A stretch of 61,570 nt of DNA from Gammaproteobacteria bacterium 39-13 (GTDB taxonomy: Bacteria; Pseudomonadota; Gammaproteobacteria; Berkiellales; Berkiellaceae): NCBI GenBank assembly GCA_001898235.1, contig MKTN01000043.1:1-61570 (forward strand). The letters run 5' to 3'. Position numbers and translations under genes: made by a program. The notes under the pieces are model-generated. The model worked only from the letters and a program-made list of their open reading frames with translations, did not search any database and had not been told where the DNA came from. How positions within the stretch are numbered: position 1 is the stretch's first letter; the number at the start of each line of letters is the position of its first letter. Positions 27,697 to 37,639 of this stretch are shown here, piece by piece.

Positions 27697-29169
27697 GTGT
27701 CTGAAGAAATTCTCATCAATGTCAGCCCGCGAGAAACGCGAGTCGCCATCGTTGAGAATGGCGTATTGCAAGAAATGTTAGTAGAGCGTGCCAGTAAACG
27801 TGGTTTAGTAGGCAATATTTACATGGGAACCGTGGTAAGAGTGTTGCCAGGTATGCAAGCTGCCTTTGTTGAGATGGGATTAGAGCGTGCAGCATTTCTT
27901 CATGCTTCAGATATGCTTTCTGTTAGTGATGAATATTTACAACCGACTGAGATTACTGAGCCGCAAGAATCAATTAGTGATTTGCTAAGAGATGGCCAAA
28001 ATATCGCTGTACAGGTGATAAAGGATCCTATTGGCACCAAAGGTGCAAGATTAACGACTCGGATTTCTTTGCCCTCACGTTATTTAGTATTTATGCCTGG
28101 GATCAGCCATGTTGGTGTGTCGCAACGGATAGAAGAGGAAGAAGAAAGAGAACGTCTCAAAAAGATTGTCGAAGAGGGATTATCCCCGAATCAGGGCGGG
28201 TACATCATTCGAACGGCTGCAGAAGGCACAACTGCAGCAGAGATAAAAGACAATCAGGAATACCTGATTAAATTATGGGGCTCTATCTCGCGCAAAATGC
28301 AAAAGGCAAAAAGTGGCGATATTATTCATGAAGATCTTCCACTTTTTTTACGCTCTCTACGTGATTATGTATCAATACAAACTGAAAGAGTTCGGATTGA
28401 TGATAAAGAAGCTTATGAGCGTTCATTGACCTTTATCAAAGAATTCGTGCCAACCATGACGGGAAAAGTAGAATTTTATACTGGGGAACGCCCACTTTTT
28501 GATTTATATGGTATCGAAGATGAAATACAAAGAGCATTGCACCGCAAAGTTCAGTTAAAATCAGGTGGACATCTTATTTTCGATCAAACAGAAGCAATGA
28601 CGACAATTGACGTGAATACGGGGGCTTTTGTTGGGCATCGAAATTTAGAAGAAACCATTTTTAAAACAAATTTAGAAGCGGCTGTTACGATTGCACGGCA
28701 ATTACGAGTACGCAATTTAGGTGGCATTATCATTATTGATTTTATTGATATGACTAATGAAGAACATAAGCGTCAAGTGCTTCGCGCTTTGGAGAAAGCA
28801 TTGGCACGAGATCATACCAAAAATAGTATTAGCGAAGTTTCTTCGTTAGGGCTTGTAGAAATGACTCGCAAAAGAACACGAGAAAGTTTAGAGCATGTTT
28901 TATGCGAAACGTGTTCTGTTTGTGCAGGTAGAGGAACTATCAAAACGACAGAAACAGTTTGTAATGAAATTTTTCGAGAAGTATTAAGAGCAGCAAGAGC
29001 CTACGATACCAAAAGCTATTTAGTCTTAGCATCACAAGAAGTTGTAGACAGAATGCTAGATGAGGAATCAGCTAGCGTGGGTCAATTAGAAGTACAAATC
29101 GGAAAACAGATTAAGTTTCAAGTTGAAAGTCTTTACACGCAAGAGCAGTTCGATGTTGTTCTTATGTAA
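27697..29169 (+). CDS. rng: Ribonuclease G
   Basis: A 490-residue single-stranded endoribonuclease for 16S rRNA 5' maturation and mRNA decay. The GTG start follows a strong GGAGG. An S1-like domain (35-125) contains GNIYMGTVVRVLPGMQAAFVE. Catalytic Asp residues lie in TTIDVNTGAFVG and IIIIDFIDM. The zinc-link motif is CETCSVCAGRGT. It lacks the long C-terminal scaffold of RNase E, so it is G-type. Conserved position after mreBCD. Confidence 0.96.
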   Translation: MSEEILINVSPRETRVAIVENGVLQEMLVERASKRGLVGNIYMGTVVRVLPGMQAAFVEMGLERAAFLHASDMLSVSDEYLQPTEITEPQESISDLLRDGQNIAVQVIKDPIGTKGARLTTRISLPSRYLVFMPGISHVGVSQRIEEEEERERLKKIVEEGLSPNQGGYIIRTAAEGTTAAEIKDNQEYLIKLWGSISRKMQKAKSGDIIHEDLPLFLRSLRDYVSIQTERVRIDDKEAYERSLTFIKEFVPTMTGKVEFYTGERPLFDLYGIEDEIQRALHRKVQLKSGGHLIFDQTEAMTTIDVNTGAFVGHRNLEETIFKTNLEAAVTIARQLRVRNLGGIIIIDFIDMTNEEHKRQVLRALEKALARDHTKNSISEVSSLGLVEMTRKRTRESLEHVLCETCSVCAGRGTIKTTETVCNEIFREVLRAARAYDTKSYLVLASQEVVDRMLDEESASVGQLEVQIGKQIKFQVESLYTQEQFDVVLM

Positions 29170-29174
29170 GGCGC

Positions 29175-29300
29175 GCGTCTCCTTCCTTCTCCCGCTTGCG
29201 GGAGAAGGTAGCCAGAAGGATCGGATGAGGGCGCACACAGCATATTCTTACTCAAAAGACCCTCACCCTAGCCCTCTCCCGCAAGCGGGGGAGGGGACAA
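29175..29300. repeat. Dispersed GC-rich palindromic repeat, family A (copy 3, compound)
   Basis: The first part is CCTTCTCCCGCTTGCGGGAGAAGG, a perfect hairpin. A spacer with GGATCGGATGAGGGCG follows, then AAAGACCCTCACCCTAGCC and CTCTCCCGC-AAGCGGGGGAGGGG. It uses the same words as copies 1 and 2. It lies between rng and yhdP, which are read in the same direction. Confidence 0.8.
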
Positions 29301-29331
29301 AAGATAAAAGAGTCTTTCTGGGAGTGATTTT

Positions 29332-32300
29332 GTGAAAGGCTCATGGTTTTATCGATTTTATAAAGTCATAGGTTGGTCAAGTATTATACTTGCTGGCATC
29401 CTATGCGGGTTACGGATAGCGACACCGCTATTCACACCCAGTGTGCCTCAATTATCTGCTTGGGTTGCAAAACAATTACAGTATCCTACTCATATCCAAG
29501 AATTAAAGTTTAGTTGGGAGGGACTTAGTCCCGCGGTAGCATTATCTGGTGTTGAAATTTTATCTGAAGATAAAAAAACATCTTTATTGAATATTGGAAA
29601 GATGAAATTACGTTTGGATGTGCTTCAACTGTTTTTAGCGCGTTTGCAACTAGATGAATTGGTTATTGAGAATGCATCATTAGGTATTGAATATCAAAAT
29701 GGTCATTTACGTGTTTTAAACCTGCCTCAATTACAATTGAACTTGCAGGATTTATCTTCTGGTCCACAGCAAGCGATAATTTCAAAGCTATTTATCAAAG
29801 ATAGCACTATTCATTTGACGGTAAATGCAGAAAAAACATCATTGTTTCATACTGATTTGGCCATTGAAGCCAAAAACATCCTCAAAATAAGAGGCAATGC
29901 AAGCGTTGCAGGGAAAAATGAAGGGCATATTCAAGTTGGCGCCGACATTCCACTTTGGGGAAGCAAGGAAGCTGAAGTTTATTTACATTTGCAAGATATA
30001 GCCTGGACAACACTGAAACCTTTCTTGCCAGTAATTCCGATTAGCATTGAAAATGGTGATCTTGATCTCGAAGCATGGTTAAAAATAAAAGATCAGCATT
30101 CAATGGAATTAACCACACGCTTTGAATTCAATGATATCGATGTGAAAAGTAAGGGTAAAGAGCAAAGATTTAACTTTGTTCGTGGTGACTTGGCCACGCA
30201 ATTTGAAGATAAGCATTGGAAAATTATTGGTAAAGACTGGCAGCTTGCTTCGCCAGATGTCAGCACAGAAAAAATGAATTTTACCGCTAATAGTGCACTA
30301 AGCCCAGAAGGCATGCTTTGGGAGATCAAAGCGAATGATGCTAATCTTGCGTTCTTAAATGCAGGAATAGAAATAATGCCTAAGTCTTCTGAACTTAGCC
30401 AAAAGATTCAAGCGCATTATCCTCGTGGACAATTAGATTATTTGCATGTGATTTTTCTTGCCAAAGGGCAACAATTGACGCCTAAATTAGCTGATATTGT
30501 GTTTTCGAACCTTCAAATTGAAGCAGACAATAAATTGCCTGGATTTTCTGGGCTTTCAGGTGCAGTTACCTTTACAGGGCAAAATGCAAGAATGGCCTTA
30601 CAGAGTGAGCATGTGCAGATCCATTTTCCTACTTTATATTCTTATCCCATAGAAATCACCGATTTGAATACGGTTTTAAATGGGTACTTCCTTGAAAACG
30701 ATTTAATGATAAAAGCTGCTATATTAGAAGCTAATTTATTTGATACCGCTTTTTCTGGCCAAGGCACCTGGCATTTCAAAGGAAAAGAAATGCCTACTAC
30801 AGAGATGGTATTCAATCTTGGCACAATGAAAACAGCTACAGCATTAACTTTACTACCTCGAAAAATGATGGATGAGGATTTAGTTTCTTGGTTAGATAAT
30901 GCCTTGCTATCAGGTAATGTGCTTTCTACCACGTGCGTATTGAGAGGAAATTTAGCTGAATTCCCTTTTGATAATGCTGAAGGGGTGTTTGAGATTTACA
31001 CTGAGCTTGAAAATGCCCATTTAGATTACACTAAGGGCTGGCCAGCCTTAACAGATTTAAAAGCAAATTTATTATTTCGTAACCGTTCTCTTTTTATCTC
31101 TGCTGAAAGTGGCGCTTTGGCCAGTGAGAGTGACATCATTGGTCAACTAGTTGATGCAGATGCTGTCATTCCTAATTTAGCAGCGGATCTTCCAGTGCTC
31201 ATTTTGGATACTAAAGTAGCGAGTACTTTGGGAGAAGGATTAACTGTTATCCACAAAAGCCCTTTGGAAGCATCATTAGGAAAAACATTAGCGCCCTTGA
31301 ATTTTGAAGGGAGAATGGCACTATCTTTGGGATTAGAAGTGCCACTTTCGATGAAGGAGGAACACAAAGTAAAAGTAAGGGGATTAATTGAAGTTCAAAA
31401 CGCTAGTGTTAATCTCAAAGAAGAATGGGATTTTCCAGTGAGTGAGTTGCAAGGTAATGTTTCTTTTACTGAGGATAGTGTGAAGTCAGATTACCTATCA
31501 GGAAAATTTCTAGGCACACCAACGCGCTTTTCTATTGAAACAAATACGACAGGCAGTACGCAAGTACAAGTCACAGCGCAAGGCAAAGTTGACTTGCAGC
31601 AATTACCCAAAAAATTTCATTTACAAGAAATTCCACAAATACAAGGCGAAACAGATTACACTGCTTTGCTTGCTATTTCTCCAGATAACATCAATCAAGG
31701 CAATCTCACATTGACTTCAACGTTGCAGGGGGTTGCTATTGATGCACCATATCCTTTTGCCAAAGAAGCTGAAGAAGCACGTCCATTTGAATGCAAAATA
31801 AATTTCGATCCCAATGAATTAATGCGTCTTGCCGTGAAATATGGCGATGGATTAAACATGACATATAGCTTCACCCAGCGGAATAAAACTTGGCAGACTG
31901 TTGGTGGACACATTCATTTTGGTGAGAATCGTCTTGCAAAATATAGAGAAGATCAGGTCTTGCTTATTGATGGTGGAATCAATGCCGTCGATGTTGAAAA
32001 ATGGAAAGCTTTTTTTGCCACTGTTGGGTTGTTATCAGAAAAGCAGTCCACAACATCGTTTACACTAGAGCCCTTAATTGAATTGAATATTGAGGATTTC
32101 AATTTATATGGATTCTCATTTCCTCAAGAAAAGATTGAGGCACAATGGGATGGAAAAGCCCATCAATGGAATTTCAATTTCCAAGGTCCTGCGCTTTCTG
32201 GGCACGTAATTGTGCCTCAGGAAGAAAATCAAGCAATTATGGTTAATTTACAAAAATTAACGTTAACAAAAGGCGTTGATCTTTCAGAGCCTACTTCCAC

Positions 32301-33138
32301 AGAAGAGATGCCCAATAAAAAATCTTTGGATATTAAGATTAAAGAATTAACGCTCAATAACAAAGTTTTTACTGATATTCAAACACGACTAGAGCCTTCT
32401 TGGAAAGGATATTTTTCGCCTGATTTTAAAGCAAAAATGAAAAATACGGATATTAGTCTCTCAGGTAGTTGGGATTATTTATCCACTCATAAAAAAGTGT
32501 TTGCTGAAGGTAAAATTGAGACAAAGAATATTAGCGATACATTAAATGCCTTGGGCATCACTGGTTCAATTCGCAATGCTAAAGGAACGATCGGATTTTC
32601 TGTTCAATGGAACGGCACGCCTGGAAAAATTGATTTAGGCTCATTAAACGGACAAGCAGATTTAGCCTTAAATCGTGGCATGATCAATGGCGTTAATCCC
32701 GGCATGGGACGGGTTTTGAGTTTGCTCAATCTTGATAATGTGCATCGTCGACTTAATTTGGACTTTAGTGATGTGACAAAAAATGGTTTGACGTTTGATG
32801 AGCTAGATGGAAAATTCAAATTTGGTAAAGGTAAGATTAGCTCAAATAAAGTGATATTAAAGAGTCCTACAGTTAAAATTGAAGCATTTGGTCAAGCAGA
32901 TTTAGAAAATCAGGCTTTGGATGGGGAAATGATTGTCATGCCTGATTTAACAGGAAGCTTACCAGTGGCTGCGGCAATTGCTTCAGCCAATCCCGCTGTG
33001 GGCGCTGCTGTTTGGGTTGTAGATAAAATGTTTGGCAATAAGATCCAACAAATCCATCGGCTTCGTTACAAGGTATTAGGTACTTGGCAGTCACCTTTAG
33101 TTGAAGAAGTGCCCATTATGACGGCAAGAAGGGGATAA
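29332..33138 (+). CDS. yhdP: YhdP-family AsmA-like envelope protein
   Basis: A 1268-residue protein with one N-terminal membrane anchor (about 10-33) and a very long beta-rich periplasmic part (DUF3971 and AsmA-like C-terminus). YhdP is one of the bridge-like proteins thought to carry phospholipids between the inner and outer membranes. The C-terminal hallmarks LNGQADLALNRGMINGVNPGMGRVLSLLNL and KSPTVKIEAFGQADL are clear (each part of a longer run at residues 1103-1190). The GTG start follows GGGAG. It keeps the rng-yhdP-nit-tldD order seen in Pseudomonas. Confidence 0.93.
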   Translation: MKGSWFYRFYKVIGWSSIILAGILCGLRIATPLFTPSVPQLSAWVAKQLQYPTHIQELKFSWEGLSPAVALSGVEILSEDKKTSLLNIGKMKLRLDVLQLFLARLQLDELVIENASLGIEYQNGHLRVLNLPQLQLNLQDLSSGPQQAIISKLFIKDSTIHLTVNAEKTSLFHTDLAIEAKNILKIRGNASVAGKNEGHIQVGADIPLWGSKEAEVYLHLQDIAWTTLKPFLPVIPISIENGDLDLEAWLKIKDQHSMELTTRFEFNDIDVKSKGKEQRFNFVRGDLATQFEDKHWKIIGKDWQLASPDVSTEKMNFTANSALSPEGMLWEIKANDANLAFLNAGIEIMPKSSELSQKIQAHYPRGQLDYLHVIFLAKGQQLTPKLADIVFSNLQIEADNKLPGFSGLSGAVTFTGQNARMALQSEHVQIHFPTLYSYPIEITDLNTVLNGYFLENDLMIKAAILEANLFDTAFSGQGTWHFKGKEMPTTEMVFNLGTMKTATALTLLPRKMMDEDLVSWLDNALLSGNVLSTTCVLRGNLAEFPFDNAEGVFEIYTELENAHLDYTKGWPALTDLKANLLFRNRSLFISAESGALASESDIIGQLVDADAVIPNLAADLPVLILDTKVASTLGEGLTVIHKSPLEASLGKTLAPLNFEGRMALSLGLEVPLSMKEEHKVKVRGLIEVQNASVNLKEEWDFPVSELQGNVSFTEDSVKSDYLSGKFLGTPTRFSIETNTTGSTQVQVTAQGKVDLQQLPKKFHLQEIPQIQGETDYTALLAISPDNINQGNLTLTSTLQGVAIDAPYPFAKEAEEARPFECKINFDPNELMRLAVKYGDGLNMTYSFTQRNKTWQTVGGHIHFGENRLAKYREDQVLLIDGGINAVDVEKWKAFFATVGLLSEKQSTTSFTLEPLIELNIEDFNLYGFSFPQEKIEAQWDGKAHQWNFNFQGPALSGHVIVPQEENQAIMVNLQKLTLTKGVDLSEPTSTEEMPNKKSLDIKIKELTLNNKVFTDIQTRLEPSWKGYFSPDFKAKMKNTDISLSGSWDYLSTHKKVFAEGKIETKNISDTLNALGITGSIRNAKGTIGFSVQWNGTPGKIDLGSLNGQADLALNRGMINGVNPGMGRVLSLLNLDNVHRRLNLDFSDVTKNGLTFDELDGKFKFGKGKISSNKVILKSPTVKIEAFGQADLENQALDGEMIVMPDLTGSLPVAAAIASANPAVGAAVWVVDKMFGNKIQQIHRLRYKVLGTWQSPLVEEVPIMTARRG

Positions 33139-33143
33139 TAACG

Positions 33144-33974
33144 ATGACAACGATTGCGGCAATTCAAATGGAATCCACTCCTGATGTGCAAGATAACGTA
33201 GAAATGGCCTGCCAACTCATTAAACAAGCAGCTTATCAGGGAGCCAGCCTTGCAGCCTTGCCAGAGAATTTTGCAACACTAGGATTATCTCGTGAGCAAA
33301 GCTTTGCAATGGCGGAACCGTTTAATGATGGTAAAATTCAAAAGCAACTTGCCTCTTGTGCCAAAGAAAACAAGATATGGTTGCTTGGGGGCACTCTACC
33401 GTTGTTGGGCGCAACTGGAAATAAATTTTTTTCCAGTTGTTTAATGTGGAATGACAATGGTGAATTAGTAGCACGTTACAATAAAATCCATATGTTTGAT
33501 GTCATGGTAGGTAAAGAAGATGTCTATCGTGAATCTGACAACGTACAACCAGGTAATGAGATTGTATTGGTAGATACGCCGTTTGGAAAAATTGGACTGG
33601 CAGTTTGTTATGATTTACGCTTTCCTGAGCTCTTTAGAGCTTTTATGTTAAAAGGCGTGGATATCATTGTTTTGCCTTCTGCTTTTACCATTCCAACAGG
33701 AAAGGCGCATTGGGAAGTGTTATTACGTGCAAGAGCAATAGAGAATTTATGTTATGTTGTTGCACCCGCAGAAGTTGGACGACGTCATGATGGTCGAGGA
33801 ACCTATGGCCATTCTATGATAGTAGGGCCTTGGGGAGATATACTAGCAAAAGTAGATGAAGGAAATGCCGTAGTGATGGCCGAAGTGGATTTGGTGAACA
33901 TGCAAAGAATACGTCAAGAATTTCCTTCACTGTCGCACTCACAACCTTTTGTGATGAAAGAATTAACCTTATAG
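33144..33974 (+). CDS. Carbon-nitrogen hydrolase (Nit1/deaminated glutathione amidase-like)
   Basis: A 276-residue nitrilase-superfamily amidase. The catalytic triad is intact: Glu41 (LPENFA), Lys114 (YNKIHMFDV) and Cys155 (GLAVCYDLRFPELFR). The motifs match the Nit1 branch, which removes deaminated glutathione made by transaminase side reactions. It follows yhdP by 5 nt and precedes tldD as in Pseudomonas. The substrate is inferred from family and position only. Confidence 0.93.
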   Translation: MTTIAAIQMESTPDVQDNVEMACQLIKQAAYQGASLAALPENFATLGLSREQSFAMAEPFNDGKIQKQLASCAKENKIWLLGGTLPLLGATGNKFFSSCLMWNDNGELVARYNKIHMFDVMVGKEDVYRESDNVQPGNEIVLVDTPFGKIGLAVCYDLRFPELFRAFMLKGVDIIVLPSAFTIPTGKAHWEVLLRARAIENLCYVVAPAEVGRRHDGRGTYGHSMIVGPWGDILAKVDEGNAVVMAEVDLVNMQRIRQEFPSLSHSQPFVMKELTL

Positions 33975-33984
33975 TTTTGGCATA

Positions 33985-34165
33985 TGAGCTTTTGGTGCCT
34001 GCCTTCACTTACGCTTCGTCGAGGCTTATTATTAAGCCTTGCCGTAGCTTTAGCGCAGGCAGGTTGTTGGCTTCGCATCTCGCAATCCTCATGTACTTTG
34101 CGGTACGCTCCGGTTGCTCTTTGCTTGCCGCCTAGCCAAAAAATCATCTGCTGTGACTATATCGT
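33985..34165 (+). repeat. Dispersed intergenic repeat family B (full-length-like copy)
   Basis: It contains AGCCTTGCCGTAGCTTTAGC (shared with 8712), TCTCGCAATCCTCATGTACTT (shared with 6085) and AAAAATCATCTGCTGTGACTATAT, split here only by naming, shared with 37916. It can be read as a 71-codon frame with a pseudo signal peptide, but the same sequence recurs in other gaps without an open frame, so I treat it as repeat DNA. Confidence 0.7.
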
Positions 34166-34212
34166 TTGGTTTGAAAAAACCAAACGTGAAGCGAATTGAA
34201 AGAGGTGATGTA

Positions 34213-35658
34213 ATGAAAAATTCCCTAGAGTTTGCAAGTGATAGAATACTTGTTCCTGCTGGATTAACCGTAACAGATTTGGAGCGAGTGCTGGGGCAGT
34301 TGCTGGGACATCGCGTTGATAGTGGTGATTTATATTTTCAAAGCGTTAAGCATGAATCCTTTCTTTTAGAAGATGGTATTGTGAAGGAAGGGAGTTTTAA
34401 TCTCGATCATGGTGTTGGCGTACGAGCGATTAGTGGTGAAAAGACTGGCTTTGCCTATTCGGACGACATTATTTTACCTGCATTAGAGCAGGCAGCAGTT
34501 GCTGCACGAGCTATTGCAAGTCAGGGTAGTCAAACCGCCTTGTGCGCATGGAAACATAAGATAACAAAGCCGCTTTATACTGAAAAAAGTCCATTAGATT
34601 CATTAACCAATGAAGAAAAAATTGCGTTACTTCGTCAAATTGATAGCTTTGCGCGTAAACAAGATCCTCGAGTGACGCAAGTAATCGTAAGCTTAGTAGG
34701 TGTTTTTGATACCATTTTAGTGGTAAGTAGTGATGGCACGATGAATGCGGATGTAAGACCTTTGGTGCGGTTGAATGTCAATGTTATCGTTGAGCAAAAT
34801 GGTCGTCGTGAATCAGGCTCTTCCGGTGGTGGTGGACGCACAACCTATGAGTATTTTACCGAGAATGAAAGAGCTTTTGACTACGCTAAAGAAGCTGTAC
34901 ATCAAGCCCTAGTAAATTTAGAGGCAATTGATGCACCTGCAGGAACAATGACAGTGGTATTGGGGCCAGGTTGGCCTGGTGTGCTTTTACATGAAGCGGT
35001 GGGGCATGGATTAGAAGGAGATTTTAACCGCAAAGGGAGTTCAACCTTTAGTGGACGTATAGGTGAAAGAGTCGCTTCACCTCTTTGTACAGTGGTAGAT
35101 GATGGTACTATCCCAAACAGAAGAGGCTCACTTACCATTGATGATGAAGGAACACCGACACAGCGAACGGTGCTCATCGAAAATGGTATTTTAAAGGGCT
35201 ATTTGCAAGATAAGTTAAATGCTAAGTTAATGGGCGTCGCTCCGACGGGTAATGGGCGTCGTGAGTCTTTTAGCCATATTCCTATGCCACGTATGACCAA
35301 CACATTCATGCTACCAGGGCCTCATGCGCCGGAAGAAATTATTGCTTCTGTAGAAAAAGGACTTTATGCAGTCAACTTTGGTGGTGGTTCGGTTGATATT
35401 ACGTCTGGGAAATTTGTATTTTCTGCAAACGAAGCTTATTTAATTGAGAATGGGAAAATTACTCGTCCAGTCAAAGGAGCAACTTTGATTGGCAATGGGC
35501 CTGACGTCATGAATAAAGTTGTCATGGTCGGGAACGATTTAGCTTTAGATTCAGGTATAGGGACTTGCGGCAAAGAAGGGCAAAGTGTACCAGTTGGCGT
35601 CGGTCAGCCAACATTGCGCGTGGACAATATTACGGTTGGTGGCACGAAGAATAATTAA
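34213..35658 (+). CDS. tldD: Metalloprotease TldD
   Basis: A 481-residue zinc protease subunit that, with TldE/PmbA, cleaves unfolded peptides and matures microcin and CcdA-type substrates. The HExxxH metal motif is H260-E261-x3-H265 ([11 protein letters not shown]). Gly-rich [14 protein letters not shown] and [10 protein letters not shown] are typical. The start at 34213 follows AGAGGTG. An earlier in-frame ATG at 34114 would encode family B repeat sequence and is rejected. pmbA follows 11 nt later. Confidence 0.96.
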   Translation: MKNSLEFASDRILVPAGLTVTDLERVLGQLLGHRVDSGDLYFQSVKHESFLLEDGIVKEGSFNLDHGVGVRAISGEKTGFAYSDDIILPALEQAAVAARAIASQGSQTALCAWKHKITKPLYTEKSPLDSLTNEEKIALLRQIDSFARKQDPRVTQVIVSLVGVFDTILVVSSDGTMNADVRPLVRLNVNVIVEQNGRRESGSSGGGGRTTYEYFTENERAFDYAKEAVHQALVNLEAIDAPAGTMTVVLGPGWPGVLLHEAVGHGLEGDFNRKGSSTFSGRIGERVASPLCTVVDDGTIPNRRGSLTIDDEGTPTQRTVLIENGILKGYLQDKLNAKLMGVAPTGNGRRESFSHIPMPRMTNTFMLPGPHAPEEIIASVEKGLYAVNFGGGSVDITSGKFVFSANEAYLIENGKITRPVKGATLIGNGPDVMNKVVMVGNDLALDSGIGTCGKEGQSVPVGVGQPTLRVDNITVGGTKNN

Positions 35659-35669
35659 AGAGGCTTATA

Positions 35670-37025
35670 ATGAATAATGCATTACCCTGCCGATTAAATG
35701 AATTTGTTAATGAATCTACCTACCAGCAAATGGTGGATGATATGCTGAAAATGGCAAGGCAGTTAGGCGCTGATCAAGCTGAAGTCGGTGCGCATGCTTC
35801 CATTGGATTAAATGTAACTGTTCGTTTAAATGAGGTTGAAACGTTAGAGTTTAACCGCGATAAAGCGATTGGAATAACTGTCTATGTAGGGCAACGTAAG
35901 GGCTCTGCTAGTACAACAGATATTAGCCCAGCATCACTGAAATCTACCGTTGAGGCAGCCATCAGTTTAGCGCGTATGACACAGCCTGATCCTTTTGCTG
36001 GATTGGCTGAAGCAATAGAGATGGCACAAGATATCAAGCCACTTGAGTTATATCATCCGTGGGATCTGACAGTTGAAGAGGCTATTCGATTAAGCAAAAC
36101 CTGTGAACAAAATGCGTTAGCCTTCGATAAAAAAATTGTCAATAGTGAAGGTTCAACATTAAGCTCTGCCCAAAGCTACCATGTTTATGGAAATAGTCAC
36201 GGTTTTTTAGGATATTACCCTACAAGTCGCCATAGTCTTTCTTGCACTGTGATAGCCGAAGATGCAAAGGGAATGGAGCGTGATTATCAATACACAGTTG
36301 CTCGTGCAAAAGAATTACTCGATAAAGCGGAAAAAGTGGGTATTGATGCAGGAGAGCGAGCCGTTAGACGTTTGAGTGCAAAAAAACTTCCCACCCAACG
36401 CGTTCCTGTTCTATTTCATGCAACAGTGGCTTCAGGATTGCTGAGTCATTTTATTAGTGCTATTTCAGGGGGGCGATTATTTCGTAAATCTTCTTTTCTG
36501 CTCGATTCATTAAATAAGCCTGTATTTGGAAAACACATTCATATATATGAGCGCCCTCATATAAAAGGGGGAATGGGCAGTGCACCTTTTGATAGTGATG
36601 GGGTAGCAACGAAAGATAAAGACATCGTATTAGAGGGCGAAGTAAAGAGTTACATTTTAAGTGCCTATTCTGCAAGAAAATTGAATTTGATAAATACAGG
36701 TAATGCAGGTGGGGTTCATAATATCTTTATCAAGCCTGGCGAAGAGGATTTTGATGCTTTACTGAAAAAAATGAACAGAGGTTTGCTCGTAACTGAATTA
36801 ATGGGACAGGGCATTAATTTAGTGACAGGGGATTATTCTCGAGGGGCGGCAGGTTTTTGGGTAGAAAATGGTCAAATTCAATACCCTGTTCACGAGATCA
36901 CCATTGCTGAAAATTTACAAAACATGTTTAAGCGATTAGTCGCGGTTGGCAATGATGTAGATAAGCGATCTAATATTCAAACAGGATCATTGTTAATAGA
37001 AGAAATGACTTTAGCTGGTACTTAA
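35670..37025 (+). CDS. pmbA: Metalloprotease subunit PmbA/TldE
   Basis: A 451-residue TldE/PmbA. It has the same fold as TldD but no HExxxH, as expected for the non-catalytic partner. Typical are NRDKAIGITVYVGQRKGSAST, FHATVASGLLSHF, NTGNAGGVHNIFI and TELMGQGINLVTGDYSRGAAGFWVENG (inside 350-420). It forms an operon with tldD, and the two subunits form a heterodimer. Confidence 0.96.
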   Translation: MNNALPCRLNEFVNESTYQQMVDDMLKMARQLGADQAEVGAHASIGLNVTVRLNEVETLEFNRDKAIGITVYVGQRKGSASTTDISPASLKSTVEAAISLARMTQPDPFAGLAEAIEMAQDIKPLELYHPWDLTVEEAIRLSKTCEQNALAFDKKIVNSEGSTLSSAQSYHVYGNSHGFLGYYPTSRHSLSCTVIAEDAKGMERDYQYTVARAKELLDKAEKVGIDAGERAVRRLSAKKLPTQRVPVLFHATVASGLLSHFISAISGGRLFRKSSFLLDSLNKPVFGKHIHIYERPHIKGGMGSAPFDSDGVATKDKDIVLEGEVKSYILSAYSARKLNLINTGNAGGVHNIFIKPGEEDFDALLKKMNRGLLVTELMGQGINLVTGDYSRGAAGFWVENGQIQYPVHEITIAENLQNMFKRLVAVGNDVDKRSNIQTGSLLIEEMTLAGT

Positions 37026-37102
37026 CAGTCGTCATGCCCGCGTAGGTGAGAGATCAGCATGGGTATATTGCACTTAAATTAAGGATGATGGAGAAAGAGA
37101 AT

Positions 37103-37175
37103 CGCCTCATCATTGCGATCGTGAGTGAAGCAATCCATCAGGTAAAAAATGGATTGCTTCTGTGGAGAGAAAAGA
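37103..37175. repeat. Dispersed palindromic repeat family C (copy 1)
   Basis: TCATTGCGATCGTGAGTGAAGCAATCCATC, a 9-nt loop and ATGGATTGCTTC form a hairpin. The words TCATTGCGA and AAGCAATCCATC recur at 55620-55705 and 60010-60095. It lies between pmbA and a convergent small gene. Confidence 0.7.
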
Positions 37176-37183
37176 GCTAGGAT

Positions 37184-37639
37184 TTAGTGTATTTTCAATA
37201 GTTTTAGATGATTAATGATAAATAAGTAAGCATTTTGAATTTCATGTCTTTGCTTCTCAAGACAAAGGGGATCTTCTGGACTACTTTCAGATTCCCGTAA
37301 TGCACGCAAAAACTCATCCCTTCTTTGCCTGATATCATCCAGCGAAGCATCTAATGGTAGTTTCAATAATTCAAATTTCTCTTTGAGCTGAGCAAAAATA
37401 TTCAGATGTGCATGAATGTCGTGAAAATTACGCCGAATAAATAAGTAGGCATGTTGGATGAGTGAAATTTCATAATCAAGCGCCAAAGATCCGCGATGTT
37501 CATTAACATGCGTAGATTGATGATAAAGATCGTGCATTCTGTTATCACGTGCGTGTCTTAGCATCTTCACATCCGCTGTTAAGGGGATATGCAAGATGCG
37601 ATATTGCTGTAATACTTGATATGGGTTTAGGAGTCTCAT
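37184..37639 (-). CDS. Small protein with two J-domain-like repeats
   Basis: A 151-residue protein with an internal duplication. The half at 10-75 (YRILHIPLTADVKMLRHARD ... YEISLIQHAYLFIRRN) and the half at 88-148 (FELLKLPLDASLDDIRQRRD ... HEIQNAYLFIINH) both follow the J-domain pattern Y-x-L-L-x-(I/L)-x-x-x-A-(S/T)-x-x-x-I-(+)-x-x-(+), with helix IV E-I-x-x-A-Y-x-(L/F). The HPD tripeptide needed to stimulate Hsp70 is missing in both, so it is not a classical co-chaperone. No signal peptide. It stands alone. Function unknown. Confidence 0.7.
   Translation of the reverse strand: MRLLNPYQVLQQYRILHIPLTADVKMLRHARDNRMHDLYHQSTHVNEHRGSLALDYEISLIQHAYLFIRRNFHDIHAHLNIFAQLKEKFELLKLPLDASLDDIRQRRDEFLRALRESESSPEDPLCLEKQRHEIQNAYLFIINHLKLLKIH

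Noticed and set aside
29123-29335. A 70-codon frame overlapping the end of rng
   Set aside because: Its C-terminal half is translated family A repeat (DPHPSPLPQAGEG pattern), a common artefact of such palindromes.
33984-34199. A 71-codon frame with a plausible signal peptide upstream of tldD
   Set aside because: It is translated family B repeat DNA; the same sequence at 8663 and 37745 has no open frame, and no Shine-Dalgarno precedes it.
34114-34212. N-terminal extension of TldD by 33 residues from ATG 34114
   Set aside because: The extension is family B repeat; the ATG at 34213 has AGAGGTG and matches normal TldD N-termini.
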